From contig NZ_JAHLQL010000001.1 of the NCBI RefSeq assembly GCF_018919175.1, positions 806,001 to 870,000 on the forward strand: a stretch of DNA of 64,000 bases. Reading direction: 5' to 3'. Origin of the DNA: Clostridium simiarum (GTDB lineage: Bacteria; Bacillota; Clostridia; Clostridiales; Clostridiaceae). The notes under the pieces were generated by a model. It was not told the DNA's origin. It worked only from the letters and a program-made list of their open reading frames with translations, and made no database searches. Below, piece after piece: positions 35,984 to 45,389 of the stretch. The position numbers were made by a program, and so were the translations under genes. Position 1 is the stretch's first letter; every line of letters begins with the position of its first letter.

Positions 35984-37087
35984 CTATCTTCTTTGTTTCC
36001 TTAAAAATGCTGGTATTTCTAATTCATTTTCTTCAAAATTATTTGAGGTAGCAGCAGCCTCTTGAATTGGATCTTTATCAATTCTTTCCGCCACAAAACT
36101 TGAGCTTTCTTTTTTTATTTTTCCAGCTCCCCTCTCTTCTTCAAAACCTGTTGCAATTACAGTGATTCTTATTTCATCCTTTAAATCTTCATCTATAACT
36201 GCTCCAAATATTATGTTTGCATCCGGATCTGCAGCTTGTTGAACTATCTCAGCCGCTTCATTAATTTCAAGAAGCCCAAGATCTGGTCCACCTGTTACAT
36301 TTAACAATACTCCTGTAGCACCTACTATAGAAGTTTCTAAAAGAGGACTAGATATAGCTTGTTTTGCAGCATCCTGCGCTCTAGTATCTCCTGTTCCTTT
36401 ACCAACCCCCATGTGAGCTAGTCCTTTATCTAACATTACTGTTCTAACATCCGCAAAGTCCAAATTAACAAGTCCTGGTATTGTTATAAGATCTGATATA
36501 CCTTGAACACCTTGTTTTAAAACATCATCTGCCTTTTTAAAAGCTTCCATAAGTGAAGTCTTTTTATCTACCATAGAAAGTAACTTTTCATTTGGTATAG
36601 TTACTAAGGTATCAACGCTTTCTTTTAAATTGTTTATACCCATTTCTGCATGTAGCATTCTTTTTCTTCCCTCAAAAGGGAAAGGTTTAGTTACTACACC
36701 AACGGTTAGAATCCCCATAGATTTGGCAATTTCCGCAACTACAGGGGCAGCACCTGTTCCAGTTCCGCCACCCATACCAGCAGTTATAAATACCATATCA
36801 GCTCCTTTTATTGCTTGAGATATCTCTTCTTTGCTTTCTTCCGCAGCCTTCTGTCCAATCTCTGGATTGGCACCAGCACCTAATCCTTTGGTTAATTTAT
36901 CTCCTATTTGTATTTTCTGTGTTGCATGGGACAACATTAATGCTTGTTTATCTGTATTAATAGCGATGAATTCAACATTTTTAAGTCCTTCTATTATCAT
37001 TCTATTAACAGCGTTGTTTCCTCCACCACCACATCCAATTACTTTTATTTGTGCAAACTGTTGAACATCCAAATCAAAATCTAACAA
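35984..37087 (-). CDS. ftsZ: Cell-division protein FtsZ
   Basis: 367 residues. GTP-binding motifs are [12 protein letters not shown] near residue 20 and the tubulin signature [11 protein letters not shown] near 106. The linker after residue 315 is short, and the C-terminal peptide [13 protein letters not shown] binds FtsA. It polymerises into the division ring, also at the asymmetric sporulation septum. The start is TTG 37087, behind GAGGAGGAATTATT. It lies 15 bases after the ftsA-like gene, in the same operon. Confidence 0.97.
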   Translation of the reverse strand: MLDFDLDVQQFAQIKVIGCGGGGNNAVNRMIIEGLKNVEFIAINTDKQALMLSHATQKIQIGDKLTKGLGAGANPEIGQKAAEESKEEISQAIKGADMVFITAGMGGGTGTGAAPVVAEIAKSMGILTVGVVTKPFPFEGRKRMLHAEMGINNLKESVDTLVTIPNEKLLSMVDKKTSLMEAFKKADDVLKQGVQGISDLITIPGLVNLDFADVRTVMLDKGLAHMGVGKGTGDTRAQDAAKQAISSPLLETSIVGATGVLLNVTGGPDLGLLEINEAAEIVQQAADPDANIIFGAVIDEDLKDEIRITVIATGFEEERGAGKIKKESSSFVAERIDKDPIQEAAATSNNFEENELEIPAFLRKQRR

Positions 37088-37102
37088 AATAATTCCTCCT
37101 CT

Positions 37103-38329
37103 TTAGAAAAATTCATCAAAAAACCTTTTTATTTTAGACTTAAAATCACTATTGTTTTTTTTTCTATTTCTTCTTGTACTTTTAAATTCAAAATCCTCTT
37201 CAACATTTTCTACTACCCTATAATCTAATTTTAACTCATTATACACATTTTTAACAATACTTAATGAGTTTATAGTTAAAGGTTTATTTAAAATTTCATA
37301 GGGCTGTAATATGTATACTGATTTATTCATAACTCTATGAGTGAATTCTTTTGCTCCCTTAAATAAACTTATGCCACCACCTAGCAATACAATATTATCT
37401 ATTTTATCCTTATATCCTCTTTCTTCAGTTTCCTTATGAATAAAGGACAATATCTCTTCTACCCTAGCTGAAACTATTTGTTCTACAACATCCTTATTTT
37501 CTAGCCCATTTTTTATTTCCTTATCATCTTCCTGTTCTTTAATTAATTTACCATCTTTCTTCTTTAAGTTCTCTGCGTCATTAATATCAGTATTAGTACA
37601 AAATGCAATATCCTTAGTTATTATATTTCCACCTAATGGAATCTGGAATGTGTCTGTTAAAATTCCTTTTTCATAATAAGCCACATCACTGTTATTTGCA
37701 CCAGTATCAATTATCAAAACATTTCCTGTAGAATAAGTGGAGCTATTATATAGGTCTTTAGAAGATTCAGCCTGAATGAGTAAAGCTTTTATTTTTAAGC
37801 CAATATTATCAAGAATTTTTATCCTTGATGAAATTACAGATCTTTTAACTACAACAAGTTTTGTATCTGCTTCTAATTTACTTCCTACCATACCTATAGG
37901 ATTTTCTATATCCTCATTCTCATCAACTTTATATCTATAAGGGATTATATCAATTATTTCTTCATCATTAGGTATAGATATACTCTTTGAAAACTCTAAT
38001 GCCTTTTCCACATCTTTTTCTTCTATCTTGATATTTTCTTTAGGTAGTGTAAAAACACCTTTTCCTTCTAAAATTCGACATATACCAGCAGGAATCCCCA
38101 AATATACCTCATCAATAGAAAGATTGACTAGGTTCTCCAGCTCGCTTATGCAACTTTTTAATGCATCTGATAGATTGTGTATATCAATCACTTCACCATT
38201 TCTTATATCTTGGCTTTCCTTTGCTACACTGTCTAATATCGTAAGGTTTCCCTGTTTTTCTATCTTACCTATAGTAGCACTAACCTTTGAGGAACCAATG
38301 TCAACTCCTACAATATAAATTTCTTCCAT
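37103..38329 (-). CDS. ftsA: FtsA-like cell-division ATPase
   Basis: 408 residues from ATG 38329. Actin/Hsp70-fold motifs are VGVDIGSSKVSATIG at the N terminus and VLIIDTGANNSDVAY in the middle, with LLGGGISLFKGA near the end. An SHS2-like 1C domain sits between. The C-terminal helix KSKIKRFFDEFF should bind the membrane and tether FtsZ. The strong AGGAGG lies 15 bases before this ATG. That is far, but the N terminus matches FtsA better than the longer frame. Confidence 0.88.
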   Translation of the reverse strand: MEEIYIVGVDIGSSKVSATIGKIEKQGNLTILDSVAKESQDIRNGEVIDIHNLSDALKSCISELENLVNLSIDEVYLGIPAGICRILEGKGVFTLPKENIKIEEKDVEKALEFSKSISIPNDEEIIDIIPYRYKVDENEDIENPIGMVGSKLEADTKLVVVKRSVISSRIKILDNIGLKIKALLIQAESSKDLYNSSTYSTGNVLIIDTGANNSDVAYYEKGILTDTFQIPLGGNIITKDIAFCTNTDINDAENLKKKDGKLIKEQEDDKEIKNGLENKDVVEQIVSARVEEILSFIHKETEERGYKDKIDNIVLLGGGISLFKGAKEFTHRVMNKSVYILQPYEILNKPLTINSLSIVKNVYNELKLDYRVVENVEEDFEFKSTRRNRKKNNSDFKSKIKRFFDEFF

Positions 38330-38468
38330 ATCTTTACCTGAATACCTCCTTCCTCTTAGGTTTATATCATACATTTATATATTCAACGCATATTAAAAAT
38401 TTCCTTTTATATATATAAAAAATTAGTTAAAATATTAAATTTCCATTGAAATAATTGTAAATTTCTTT

Positions 38469-38527
38469 CATAAAACATAAGAGAACTCTAAATTCATATG
38501 AATTCCTGAGTTCTCTTATGTTTTATG
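38469..38527. terminator. Long perfect inverted repeat after the glycosyltransferase gene
   Basis: A 20-bp perfect stem (38469-38488 with 38508-38527) has a 19-base loop that contains the palindrome AATTCATATGAATT. The position suits a terminator of the minus-strand glycosyltransferase gene, but there is no real U-run after it. Confidence 0.45.
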
Positions 38528-38601
38528 GAATATTTAATTATATCATATTTAATAAAATACAGCTATAATATATTAAAAGTTTAATTGAAATTTTAAGTAT
38601 A

Positions 38602-39876
38602 TTAATTTGCCTTTTCAAGTTCATGAATTTTTATGCTTCTAGTATGCTGTGTATGGATCCATTCTTTTTTATTCTTATTTAGTATCCCCTGTATAGATAT
38701 AGGTAGCCAAGTGGCACAGTATAGAGGATAAATAAGATAATATAAAAACATCCTTAAACTAAACTTCTTTTCTAGAACCAAAAGAAAAGGCGTATATATA
38801 AATTGAAGCATCAATAACAGCGTACTGCCTAACTTAATCATATTAAAATTTGCTGTTTTTAGCATAGTCATAGCATTTGTTATAAGTTCAGGCGCAGACA
38901 TAAATGAATGACTTAAGTTTATTAACATAGCAATTCCGCTAGATACCAGAATTACAGGTTGAATTGTATAAAGTGCACAATCAAAAGCTACAAAGTTAAA
39001 TTCTTTTATTGCTTTTTTCATAAGTTTAAAGAAATACCTACTAGAAACATCAGCAAAACCTTGCATCCATCTCTTTCTTTGAGCCCAAGATTGCATCAAA
39101 GTAAGAGGCTTTTCATCATATATTATTGCATCATGTGCCCATCCTACCTTATAACCATTACTAACCAATTTACATGTAAACTCTAAATCCTCCGTAAGGC
39201 AAGTTACTCCCCACCCTAAATCTTGAAGTATTTCTGTGTCTATACAGAATCCCGTACCTCCAAGTTGATTAGATAACCCTAAATTATTTCTAGAGAGCTG
39301 AAACATTCTATTTGAAGTCCAAAACGCTATAGAATTACATCCCGTTACCCAGTTATCATTCGGATTTTTCACATCTAAATATCCTTGCACAACTCTATAA
39401 CCTTCACATAGTTTATTGTTCATCTCCGTAAGAAAATCTTTAGAAACTAAATTATCTGCATCAAAGATTACCACTGAGTCATATTTTTTTTCCATTTTAA
39501 ATATCTTATCAAACATCCATTCTAATGCATATCCCTTACCTCTTTTGTCCTTCATGTTTCTTTCAAATACCTTAGCTCCAGCATCCCTTGCTTTTCTTGC
39601 AGTACTATCAGTACAATTATCTGCAATTACTAATATATCATACAGTTCTTTTGGATAATCCAACATATTCAAACTATGCACAATATTTTGGATTACAGCT
39701 TCTTCATTATGCGCAGCTACAATTAAAGCAAAGCTCTTTTCTGCTTTAAATTGCTTTTTCTTTTTAAATCTCACTATTCCAAAAAACGAAAGTAGTAAAT
39801 AATACGTAGATGTTAAAAATACTACCTGTGAAAAAGTTGCTGACAAAATTTGAAGAAATGAATTAAAAACTTCCAT
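38602..39876 (-). CDS. Membrane glycosyltransferase, family 2
   Basis: 424 residues. One N-terminal membrane helix is followed by a GT-A domain with ALIVAAHNEE, the metal-binding DADN, CLTEDLEF and QRKRWMQG (the D,D,D,QxxRW set of processive enzymes). Three or four membrane helices end the protein. It resembles cellulose synthase/poly-N-acetylglucosamine synthase-like transferases that make and export a polysaccharide or lipid-linked sugar. No partner genes are adjacent, so the product is unknown. Confidence 0.88.
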   Translation of the reverse strand: MEVFNSFLQILSATFSQVVFLTSTYYLLLSFFGIVRFKKKKQFKAEKSFALIVAAHNEEAVIQNIVHSLNMLDYPKELYDILVIADNCTDSTARKARDAGAKVFERNMKDKRGKGYALEWMFDKIFKMEKKYDSVVIFDADNLVSKDFLTEMNNKLCEGYRVVQGYLDVKNPNDNWVTGCNSIAFWTSNRMFQLSRNNLGLSNQLGGTGFCIDTEILQDLGWGVTCLTEDLEFTCKLVSNGYKVGWAHDAIIYDEKPLTLMQSWAQRKRWMQGFADVSSRYFFKLMKKAIKEFNFVAFDCALYTIQPVILVSSGIAMLINLSHSFMSAPELITNAMTMLKTANFNMIKLGSTLLLMLQFIYTPFLLVLEKKFSLRMFLYYLIYPLYCATWLPISIQGILNKNKKEWIHTQHTRSIKIHELEKAN

Positions 39877-40023
39877 TCATATCCCCCCTAGTTCAAAGTT
39901 ATTTTAGCACAAATATCAATTAAATACTATATGCAAATATGATATTTAATTAATATTTAATTAATATTTTTATTTAATATGTAAAAATTTAATAAATTTC
40001 AATCGAATTATATTAAGAAAAAA

Positions 40024-40042
40024 TGGAGAGATAACCTCCCCA
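40024..40042 (-). terminator. Terminator of the sigK-aroE-pilT region
   Basis: On the minus strand TGGGGAG pairs with CTCTCCA (one G-U) over a short loop, followed by TTTTTTC. Confidence 0.75.
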
Positions 40043-40071
40043 TTATTTTTTAATATACACTAATCTATCCT

Positions 40072-41127
40072 TTAAATCATCATCATTCTAGTAATAAATT
40101 CTCTATCTACACAATAGGTTAAAGCTGCCTCATTAGTTATTATACCTTTTTTATATAGTTCTAATAATGCCATATCCATAGTTTTCATACCATATTTGCC
40201 TCCAGTTTGAACGGAAGATTCTATTTGATAAGTCTTTCCTTCTCTTATCATATTTTGTATAGCTGGAGTCACTACCATTGTCTCTAAAGCTGCAACTCTT
40301 CCATTTTTATCCATCCGTTCTATAAGTTGTTGAGATATTATACCTTGAAGTACTGCTGCTAATTGTATCTTAATTTGTTGTTGCTGATATGGCGGAAAAA
40401 CATCTACAATTCTATCTATGGTTTTAGCTGCACCTATAGTATGTAATGTGGAAAGAACAAGATGTCCTGTTTCTGCTGCAGTTATGGCAACAGATATAGT
40501 TTCAAGATCTCTCATTTCACCTACCAATATAACATCTGGATCCTCTCTCAATATTGCCTTTAAAGCATTTTGATAACTAATACTATCTTTCCCTATTTCT
40601 CTTTGATTTATTATAGATTTATTATGTTTATGTAAATATTCTATTGGATCTTCTAATGTAATTATATGAGCCTCTCTTGAATTATTTATTTCATTTATCA
40701 TAGCAGCTAAAGTTGTACTCTTACCACTACCTGTTGGTCCTGTGACAAGTACTAATCCTCTTTGTTTGCTTATAAGTTCTTTTATCACAGGAGGATGACC
40801 AAGCTCATTTAATGTAGGCACCTTTAGTGATATAAATCTTATAGCTATAGCGCTACTTCCCCTTTGTTTAAAAACATTAACTCTAAATCGTCCAAGTCCT
40901 GGCACAGAATATGAGGTATCGAGTTCTCCTCTCTCAAGATAAGTTTCATATAAATCTCCTAATATTTCTTTAGCATATTTTTCTGTATCTTGAGGTGATA
41001 ACTTATCCTCTTTAATACCTTGCAACCTCCCATTAGCTCTTATAGTAGGTGGTATACCCACTGTAAGATGAAGATCAGAAGCTTGCCTTTGCGTTGTAAT
41101 TTCTAATAACTTATTTAAGTCTGTCAA
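40072..41127 (-). CDS. pilT: Twitching-motility ATPase PilT
   Basis: 351 residues, the standard PilT length. Walker A GPTGSGKST, the Asp box ITLEDPIEYLH, Walker B DPDVILVGEMRD, the His box and the C-terminal AIQNMIREGK motif typical of retraction ATPases are all present. It powers retraction of type IV pili from the cytoplasmic side. The start is TTG 41127, six bases after GGAGG, giving MTDLNKLLEITT; a longer frame exists but has no such site. No other pilus genes are near. It lies 11 bases after aroE. Confidence 0.95.
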   Translation of the reverse strand: MTDLNKLLEITTQRQASDLHLTVGIPPTIRANGRLQGIKEDKLSPQDTEKYAKEILGDLYETYLERGELDTSYSVPGLGRFRVNVFKQRGSSAIAIRFISLKVPTLNELGHPPVIKELISKQRGLVLVTGPTGSGKSTTLAAMINEINNSREAHIITLEDPIEYLHKHNKSIINQREIGKDSISYQNALKAILREDPDVILVGEMRDLETISVAITAAETGHLVLSTLHTIGAAKTIDRIVDVFPPYQQQQIKIQLAAVLQGIISQQLIERMDKNGRVAALETMVVTPAIQNMIREGKTYQIESSVQTGGKYGMKTMDMALLELYKKGIITNEAALTYCVDREFITRMMMI

Positions 41128-41138
41128 AGCTATTCCTC

Positions 41139-41903
41139 CTACCTTTTTAAATTTGAACACCAAATATCTATTGATTTGTAAGCTTGATGTTCTAACATAC
41201 ATTCCCCATTTATTGTTTTCAACCCCAGTTTTTCTGCTTCTATCAATATATTAGTCTTTTTCGGAGAATAATTCAAATCATAAATTACCAAATCCCCACT
41301 AAAATTTTTCAAATTTATTGGCAAAACCTGATTATTTATGTTTCCTAGTGGAGTACAGTTGATTATAATATCATATTTAAATAAACTTTTTATACTTTTT
41401 AAATTAAGTATGTTTCCAGCAAGAAGAAAATCTTTATCTATTTTAGCCACATTTCTTCCTGCCACATCTATATTCCTAACACCTAAATCTTTTAATGCAT
41501 AATATACTGCCTTAGCCGCTCCTCCATTACCTAATATTAATGCAGATTTATCCTGAACTCTTATGTCATAACATTTTAAACTGTCGATAAATCCAAAATA
41601 GTCAGTATTATAACCCACCAATCTCTCCCCTTCAATAGAAATAGTATTTACTGCCCCTATTAAACTTGCAGGATAGGTTACCTCATCTAAATATTCTATT
41701 ATAGATTGCTTGTATGGTATTGTTACATTAAATCCTACATAACTTTTTTTATCTATATTTTTCAGAAAGTGAATTAGTTCCTCTTCTTCCATATCAAATA
41801 GTTTATAGTTTAAATTAATGTTGTTATCTTTATAATACTGATTATGAATTTTAGGTGATAATGAATACTGAATATTTTTACCTATAAGCCCACATATCTT
41901 CAA
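41139..41903 (-). CDS. aroE: Shikimate dehydrogenase
   Basis: 254 residues. The substrate site is IQYSLSPKIHN near the start, the catalytic Lys lies in NVTIPYKQSI, and the NADP site is LILGNGGAAKAVYYAL. It reduces 3-dehydroshikimate to shikimate in aromatic amino-acid synthesis. I prefer TTG 41903 to TTG 41912, because 41912 touches the GGAGG ribosome-binding site while 41903 is eight bases from it. It stands between sigK and pilT, apart from other aro genes. Confidence 0.93.
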   Translation of the reverse strand: MKICGLIGKNIQYSLSPKIHNQYYKDNNINLNYKLFDMEEEELIHFLKNIDKKSYVGFNVTIPYKQSIIEYLDEVTYPASLIGAVNTISIEGERLVGYNTDYFGFIDSLKCYDIRVQDKSALILGNGGAAKAVYYALKDLGVRNIDVAGRNVAKIDKDFLLAGNILNLKSIKSLFKYDIIINCTPLGNINNQVLPINLKNFSGDLVIYDLNYSPKKTNILIEAEKLGLKTINGECMLEHQAYKSIDIWCSNLKR

Positions 41904-41998
41904 TTTAATCAACCTCCAAATGTATTAATTCTACAAAAATATGCTAAACTCCTTTTACATACTGTTAAATAAAAGAAATTTAGCATATATATTTTCCT

Positions 41999-42703
41999 TC
42001 ATATCTTATTTTTACCATCTAACTCCTTTAATAATTTTTTAAGTGCCCTTTTTTCTATCCTTGAAACATAAGATCTGGAAATACCTAAAAGTTTTGCTAT
42101 CTCCCTTTGGGTTTTGCACTTACCATCTATTAATCCATATCTCATTTCAATTATAATTTTTTCTCTATGTTGTAGCACCGTATTAATTTTGCTATATAAT
42201 TTTTTTATCTGTATTTTTTGTTCTACAAGTTCTACTACAGAATCATCTTCGCTACTTAAAACATCCATTAAAGATATTTCATTTCCTTCTTTGTCGATAC
42301 CTATTGGATCCTGAAGATATACTTCTCCCTTAATTTTTTTATTATTCCTAATCAGCATAAGTATTTCATTTTCTATACATCTAGCCGCATAAGTGGCAAG
42401 TCTAGTACCCTTTGTATTATCAAAAGAATCAATAGCTTTTATAAGTCCAACTGTACCGATAGAAATTAAATCATCCATATCCTTTCCTGGGTAAGAGTAT
42501 TTTTTAACAATATGAGCTACAAGCCGTAGATTTCTTTCTACAAGAATGCTCTTAGCTTCAACATCTCCTTCTTTTAATTTATTAATATAATACTCCTCTT
42601 CTTTCTCTTCTAAAGGTTTAGGAAAAGAATTCCCTCCAGTTACATATCCAGTTAATACCGTAATTCCACCAATCATATCTAATAGATAATTGATCAACAA
42701 CAC
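41999..42703 (-). CDS. sigK: Late mother-cell sigma factor, pro-sigma-K, uninterrupted
   Basis: 234 residues. The first 20 or so hydrophobic residues (LLINYLLDMIGGITVLTGYV) form the pro-sequence, removed by SpoIVFB in Bacillus. Region 2 has RLVAHIVKKYSYPGKDMDDLISIG and region 4 TQREIAKLLGISRSYVSRIEK. The gene is continuous, without the skin element that splits sigK in Bacillus subtilis and Clostridioides difficile. The start is GTG 42703, seven bases after AGGAGG. A sigma-K-like promoter (42732-42757) suggests autoregulation. Confidence 0.95.
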   Translation of the reverse strand: MLLINYLLDMIGGITVLTGYVTGGNSFPKPLEEKEEEYYINKLKEGDVEAKSILVERNLRLVAHIVKKYSYPGKDMDDLISIGTVGLIKAIDSFDNTKGTRLATYAARCIENEILMLIRNNKKIKGEVYLQDPIGIDKEGNEISLMDVLSSEDDSVVELVEQKIQIKKLYSKINTVLQHREKIIIEMRYGLIDGKCKTQREIAKLLGISRSYVSRIEKRALKKLLKELDGKNKI

Positions 42704-42731
42704 AGATGCTCCTCCTAATAGTGCTTATTAA

Positions 42732-42757
42732 TATATTATGCGGATGTATAAAAATGT
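42732..42757 (-). promoter_or_regulatory. Sigma-K-like promoter of sigK
   Basis: AC (42756-42757), 15 bases, CATAATATA (42732-42740). The -10 fits CATAnnnTA; the spacer is one base short of the usual 16. Confidence 0.4.
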
Positions 42758-43002
42758 TTCCTAATTGTATATATATTTTTAAACACTATTAGTTTATAGA
42801 TTTTCATAACAAATACCTTGTTTTATTCTGGGCGGAAAGTATATTAGAAATATATTCTAAAAACAAGTTCCTACTAAAAGTTACAAAGCATATACCATAA
42901 AACATCTTAATAATGCAGGCTTTTTAGGTTTAAAAGATTAGTTTTTTTGAAAATATTAGTAATTATGTACTATTGAATAATCTCCTTAAAAACAAGAAAA
43001 CT

Positions 43003-43026
43003 GGCCTAGAGATTTCTCCCTAAGCC
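43003..43026 (-). terminator. Terminator of the PBP gene
   Basis: GGCTTAGGGA pairs with TCTCTAGGCC over a GAAA tetraloop on the minus strand, then AGTTTTCTTGTTTTT. Confidence 0.85.
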
Positions 43027-43040
43027 ATATTTTTATATTT

Positions 43041-44699
43041 TTATTTTAATAAGGTTTCTACAATTTCTTTAAATATAGGACCAGCAGTAGAGCCTCCATA
43101 TTGATTGTCTTCATTTATATCTTTTACAAATACTACCATAGAATAATACTGCCCTTTAAATTTGTAGTATCCTGCAAACCATCCATCAGAATGTTTTTCC
43201 ATTATAGTTTTATTATTCTCCTCAGATACTATAGGCTCCATCCTAGTAGTTGTACCGGTTTTCCCACCAGTTTCTACCCCTTCCATATATACACTTTTTC
43301 CTGTTCCCTTTTCATCCCTAACTACCTTAATCATTTGTTCTTTCATTATTTTAGCTGTATTCTTTTTGATAACTTGAGTTTTGTCTAAAGGAGTTTTGCT
43401 TAGCATATTATTGTAATTATCTACATATCCCTCTAATATAGTAGGCTTTACATAAACTCCTTCATTTACTATGGTACTTATAATGTTAGCCCCTTGAAGT
43501 GGAGTTATTCTCATATTCTGTCCTATAGATAGTAATCTAGGGCCATCTTCATAGGCTGTAGGTAATACAAAATCTCCTGTAACTTCTCCCTTTCCGTGAA
43601 TATTAAGAACCTTTTCAAAAAGTCCTTGCTTTCTAGCATATTCTTCTATAACTGGCCAACCAATTTCCTTTCCAACTTCCGCAAAGATATTATTACAAGA
43701 TATCATAAGCGCCTCTTCTAAAGTTAACTCTCCATGAGCCTTCTTACATATTGAATACTTACCTAGTTCACAGGTAAATTTACTTTGTGGTAGAAATAAG
43801 CCTCTATCAATAGCTATCTCTTCCACTAATAACTTAAATATAGATCCTGGTACATAGCCATTTTCAGTAGTAGATGCTAAATTTATATTAGGTTTACTTT
43901 CATCCTTTTGAGCCATAACCTTTATTTTACCTGTATTGGCTTCTACTATGGTTACACCTATTTGATCATAACCTTTGTACTTTTCAGCACTTAAGATTTC
44001 TCTAACTGCATCTTGCATCTCCTTATCTAGGGTTAATCTTATATTCATATTACTTTCATCTATATCATAAATACCTTCATTTATGTTTCCATCTACATCT
44101 TTTTCAAATATTACAGAAGGGGTGTTGTTATCTTTAGTTTTTAGGTATATAGCTCCTTCTAGAGAGTTCTCTGGCTTTATATCACTTTTGTTATACTTGA
44201 AGTTTGTTATCATATTCTCTATTTTCCAGGCTTTACTTCTTTGAACCTCATCATACATGTAAAGATAAGTACCTTTTATCCCTTTTACAGCTTTTAACTT
44301 CTCATAGGCTTCTTTATTTAAATTTATATACAATCTAGCACTATTAGGCGATTCTAATATAGTTGCAAGATCGTAATCTTTATTATAATTTTTTAATATA
44401 TAATTAAAGGCATAAATTCTATTTACTTCTGTACTGCTATTATTTCTCTTAAAAGTAGCTGGATCAATAACTAATATATACTTTCTATTATATTCAATTA
44501 AATTGCGATTCTTTGAATCTAAAACACTAAATTTAAGTTCGTTTATGTTTTCCTTATATCTGTACTGAGAGTTAGCCATAACTTCTAACCTATCGCTATA
44601 AAAATACTGAATCTGCACTATCCTAAGTATTAGTAAAATAAAAACTAATGTTGTACTTATACCTACAACTTTGACTCTTTTAAAAATTTTATGCCGCAT
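43041..44699 (-). CDS. Class B penicillin-binding protein (transpeptidase)
   Basis: 552 residues. There is one N-terminal membrane helix (about 10-28), an extracellular pedestal, and a transpeptidase domain with SIFK (active Ser, near residue 288), SCN and KTGT motifs. It cross-links peptidoglycan outside the membrane. It belongs to the PBP2/FtsI/SpoVD group. Being near sigK, it might serve sporulation, but no PASTA domain is present to name it SpoVD. Its GAGGTG ribosome-binding site lies in the 3' arm of the udk terminator hairpin. Confidence 0.9.
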   Translation of the reverse strand: MRHKIFKRVKVVGISTTLVFILLILRIVQIQYFYSDRLEVMANSQYRYKENINELKFSVLDSKNRNLIEYNRKYILVIDPATFKRNNSSTEVNRIYAFNYILKNYNKDYDLATILESPNSARLYINLNKEAYEKLKAVKGIKGTYLYMYDEVQRSKAWKIENMITNFKYNKSDIKPENSLEGAIYLKTKDNNTPSVIFEKDVDGNINEGIYDIDESNMNIRLTLDKEMQDAVREILSAEKYKGYDQIGVTIVEANTGKIKVMAQKDESKPNINLASTTENGYVPGSIFKLLVEEIAIDRGLFLPQSKFTCELGKYSICKKAHGELTLEEALMISCNNIFAEVGKEIGWPVIEEYARKQGLFEKVLNIHGKGEVTGDFVLPTAYEDGPRLLSIGQNMRITPLQGANIISTIVNEGVYVKPTILEGYVDNYNNMLSKTPLDKTQVIKKNTAKIMKEQMIKVVRDEKGTGKSVYMEGVETGGKTGTTTRMEPIVSEENNKTIMEKHSDGWFAGYYKFKGQYYSMVVFVKDINEDNQYGGSTAGPIFKEIVETLLK

Positions 44700-44702
44700 A
44701 AA

Positions 44703-44743
44703 AACACCTCACTACTTTAAATTCTTGACAGTAATGAGGTGTT
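44703..44743 (-). terminator. udk terminator that overlaps the PBP ribosome-binding site
   Basis: A 13-bp stem with one mismatch (44703-44715 with 44731-44743) and a 15-base loop precedes TTTTT. The 3' arm contains GAGGTG, five bases before the PBP ATG at 44699. Confidence 0.7.
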
Positions 44744-44768
44744 ATATTCAAACTTTTTATAATATTTG

Positions 44769-45389
44769 CTATTCTTGTAATATATGTTTTATATTTGCTA
44801 CTATTATATCTATTGCCACTTTATTATGTCCACCTTCTGGAATTATTATATCTGCATATCTTTTTGTAGGTTCTATAAATTGTAGGTGCATAGGTCTAAC
44901 TACGTTTAAATATTGATTGATAACTGAGTCAACACTTCTTCCTCTCTCATTTATGTCTCTCAATATTCTCCTTATTATTCTAACATCTGCATCTGTGTCT
45001 ACATAAAGCTTTATATTTAATAATTCCCTAATTCGTGGATCTTCTAATATTAGTATTCCTTCTAATATTATTATATCTTTTGATTCAACTGTAACAGTTT
45101 CTTTTTTCCTATTATGCTCTTCAAAATCATACATAGGCTTTTCTACAGCTTCGCCATTTAATAAAGCCTTTAAATGTTGGATAAGTAAATCTGTATCAAA
45201 AGCTTTAGGGTGATCGTAATTAATCTTAACCCTTTCTTCAAAAGGAATTTCACTTTGATCTTTATAGTAAGAATCTTGTTCAACCATTGCAATACATTCT
45301 TCATTAAATCTACTATATATTTCTTTTGCTATGGTACTTTTTCCTGAACCAGTCCCTCCTGCTATACCTATCAATATGGGCTTATTCAT
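44769..45389 (-). CDS. udk: Uridine kinase
   Basis: 206 residues. Walker [15 protein letters not shown] is at the N terminus, followed by the substrate segment [22 protein letters not shown] and YDFEEHNR. It phosphorylates uridine and cytidine to UMP and CMP in pyrimidine salvage. Its ATG overlaps the stop of the U32-family gene by one base (TAATG). The order O-methyltransferase, U32 protein, udk also occurs in Bacillus (yrrM-yrrN-yrrO-udk). Confidence 0.95.
   Translation of the reverse strand: MNKPILIGIAGGTGSGKSTIAKEIYSRFNEECIAMVEQDSYYKDQSEIPFEERVKINYDHPKAFDTDLLIQHLKALLNGEAVEKPMYDFEEHNRKKETVTVESKDIIILEGILILEDPRIRELLNIKLYVDTDADVRIIRRILRDINERGRSVDSVINQYLNVVRPMHLQFIEPTKRYADIIIPEGGHNKVAIDIIVANIKHILQE

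Larger units (their letters stand above)
42704..43040 (-). other. Intergenic region between the PBP gene and sigK
   Basis: A 337-base gap. It contains the PBP terminator (43003-43026) and, next to sigK, a sigma-K-like promoter. The middle (about 42780-42990) is AT-rich, with no gene or clear structure. Confidence 0.4.

Noticed and set aside
41999..42703. Possible skin-type insertion in sigK.
   Set aside because: The coding frame is continuous and full length.
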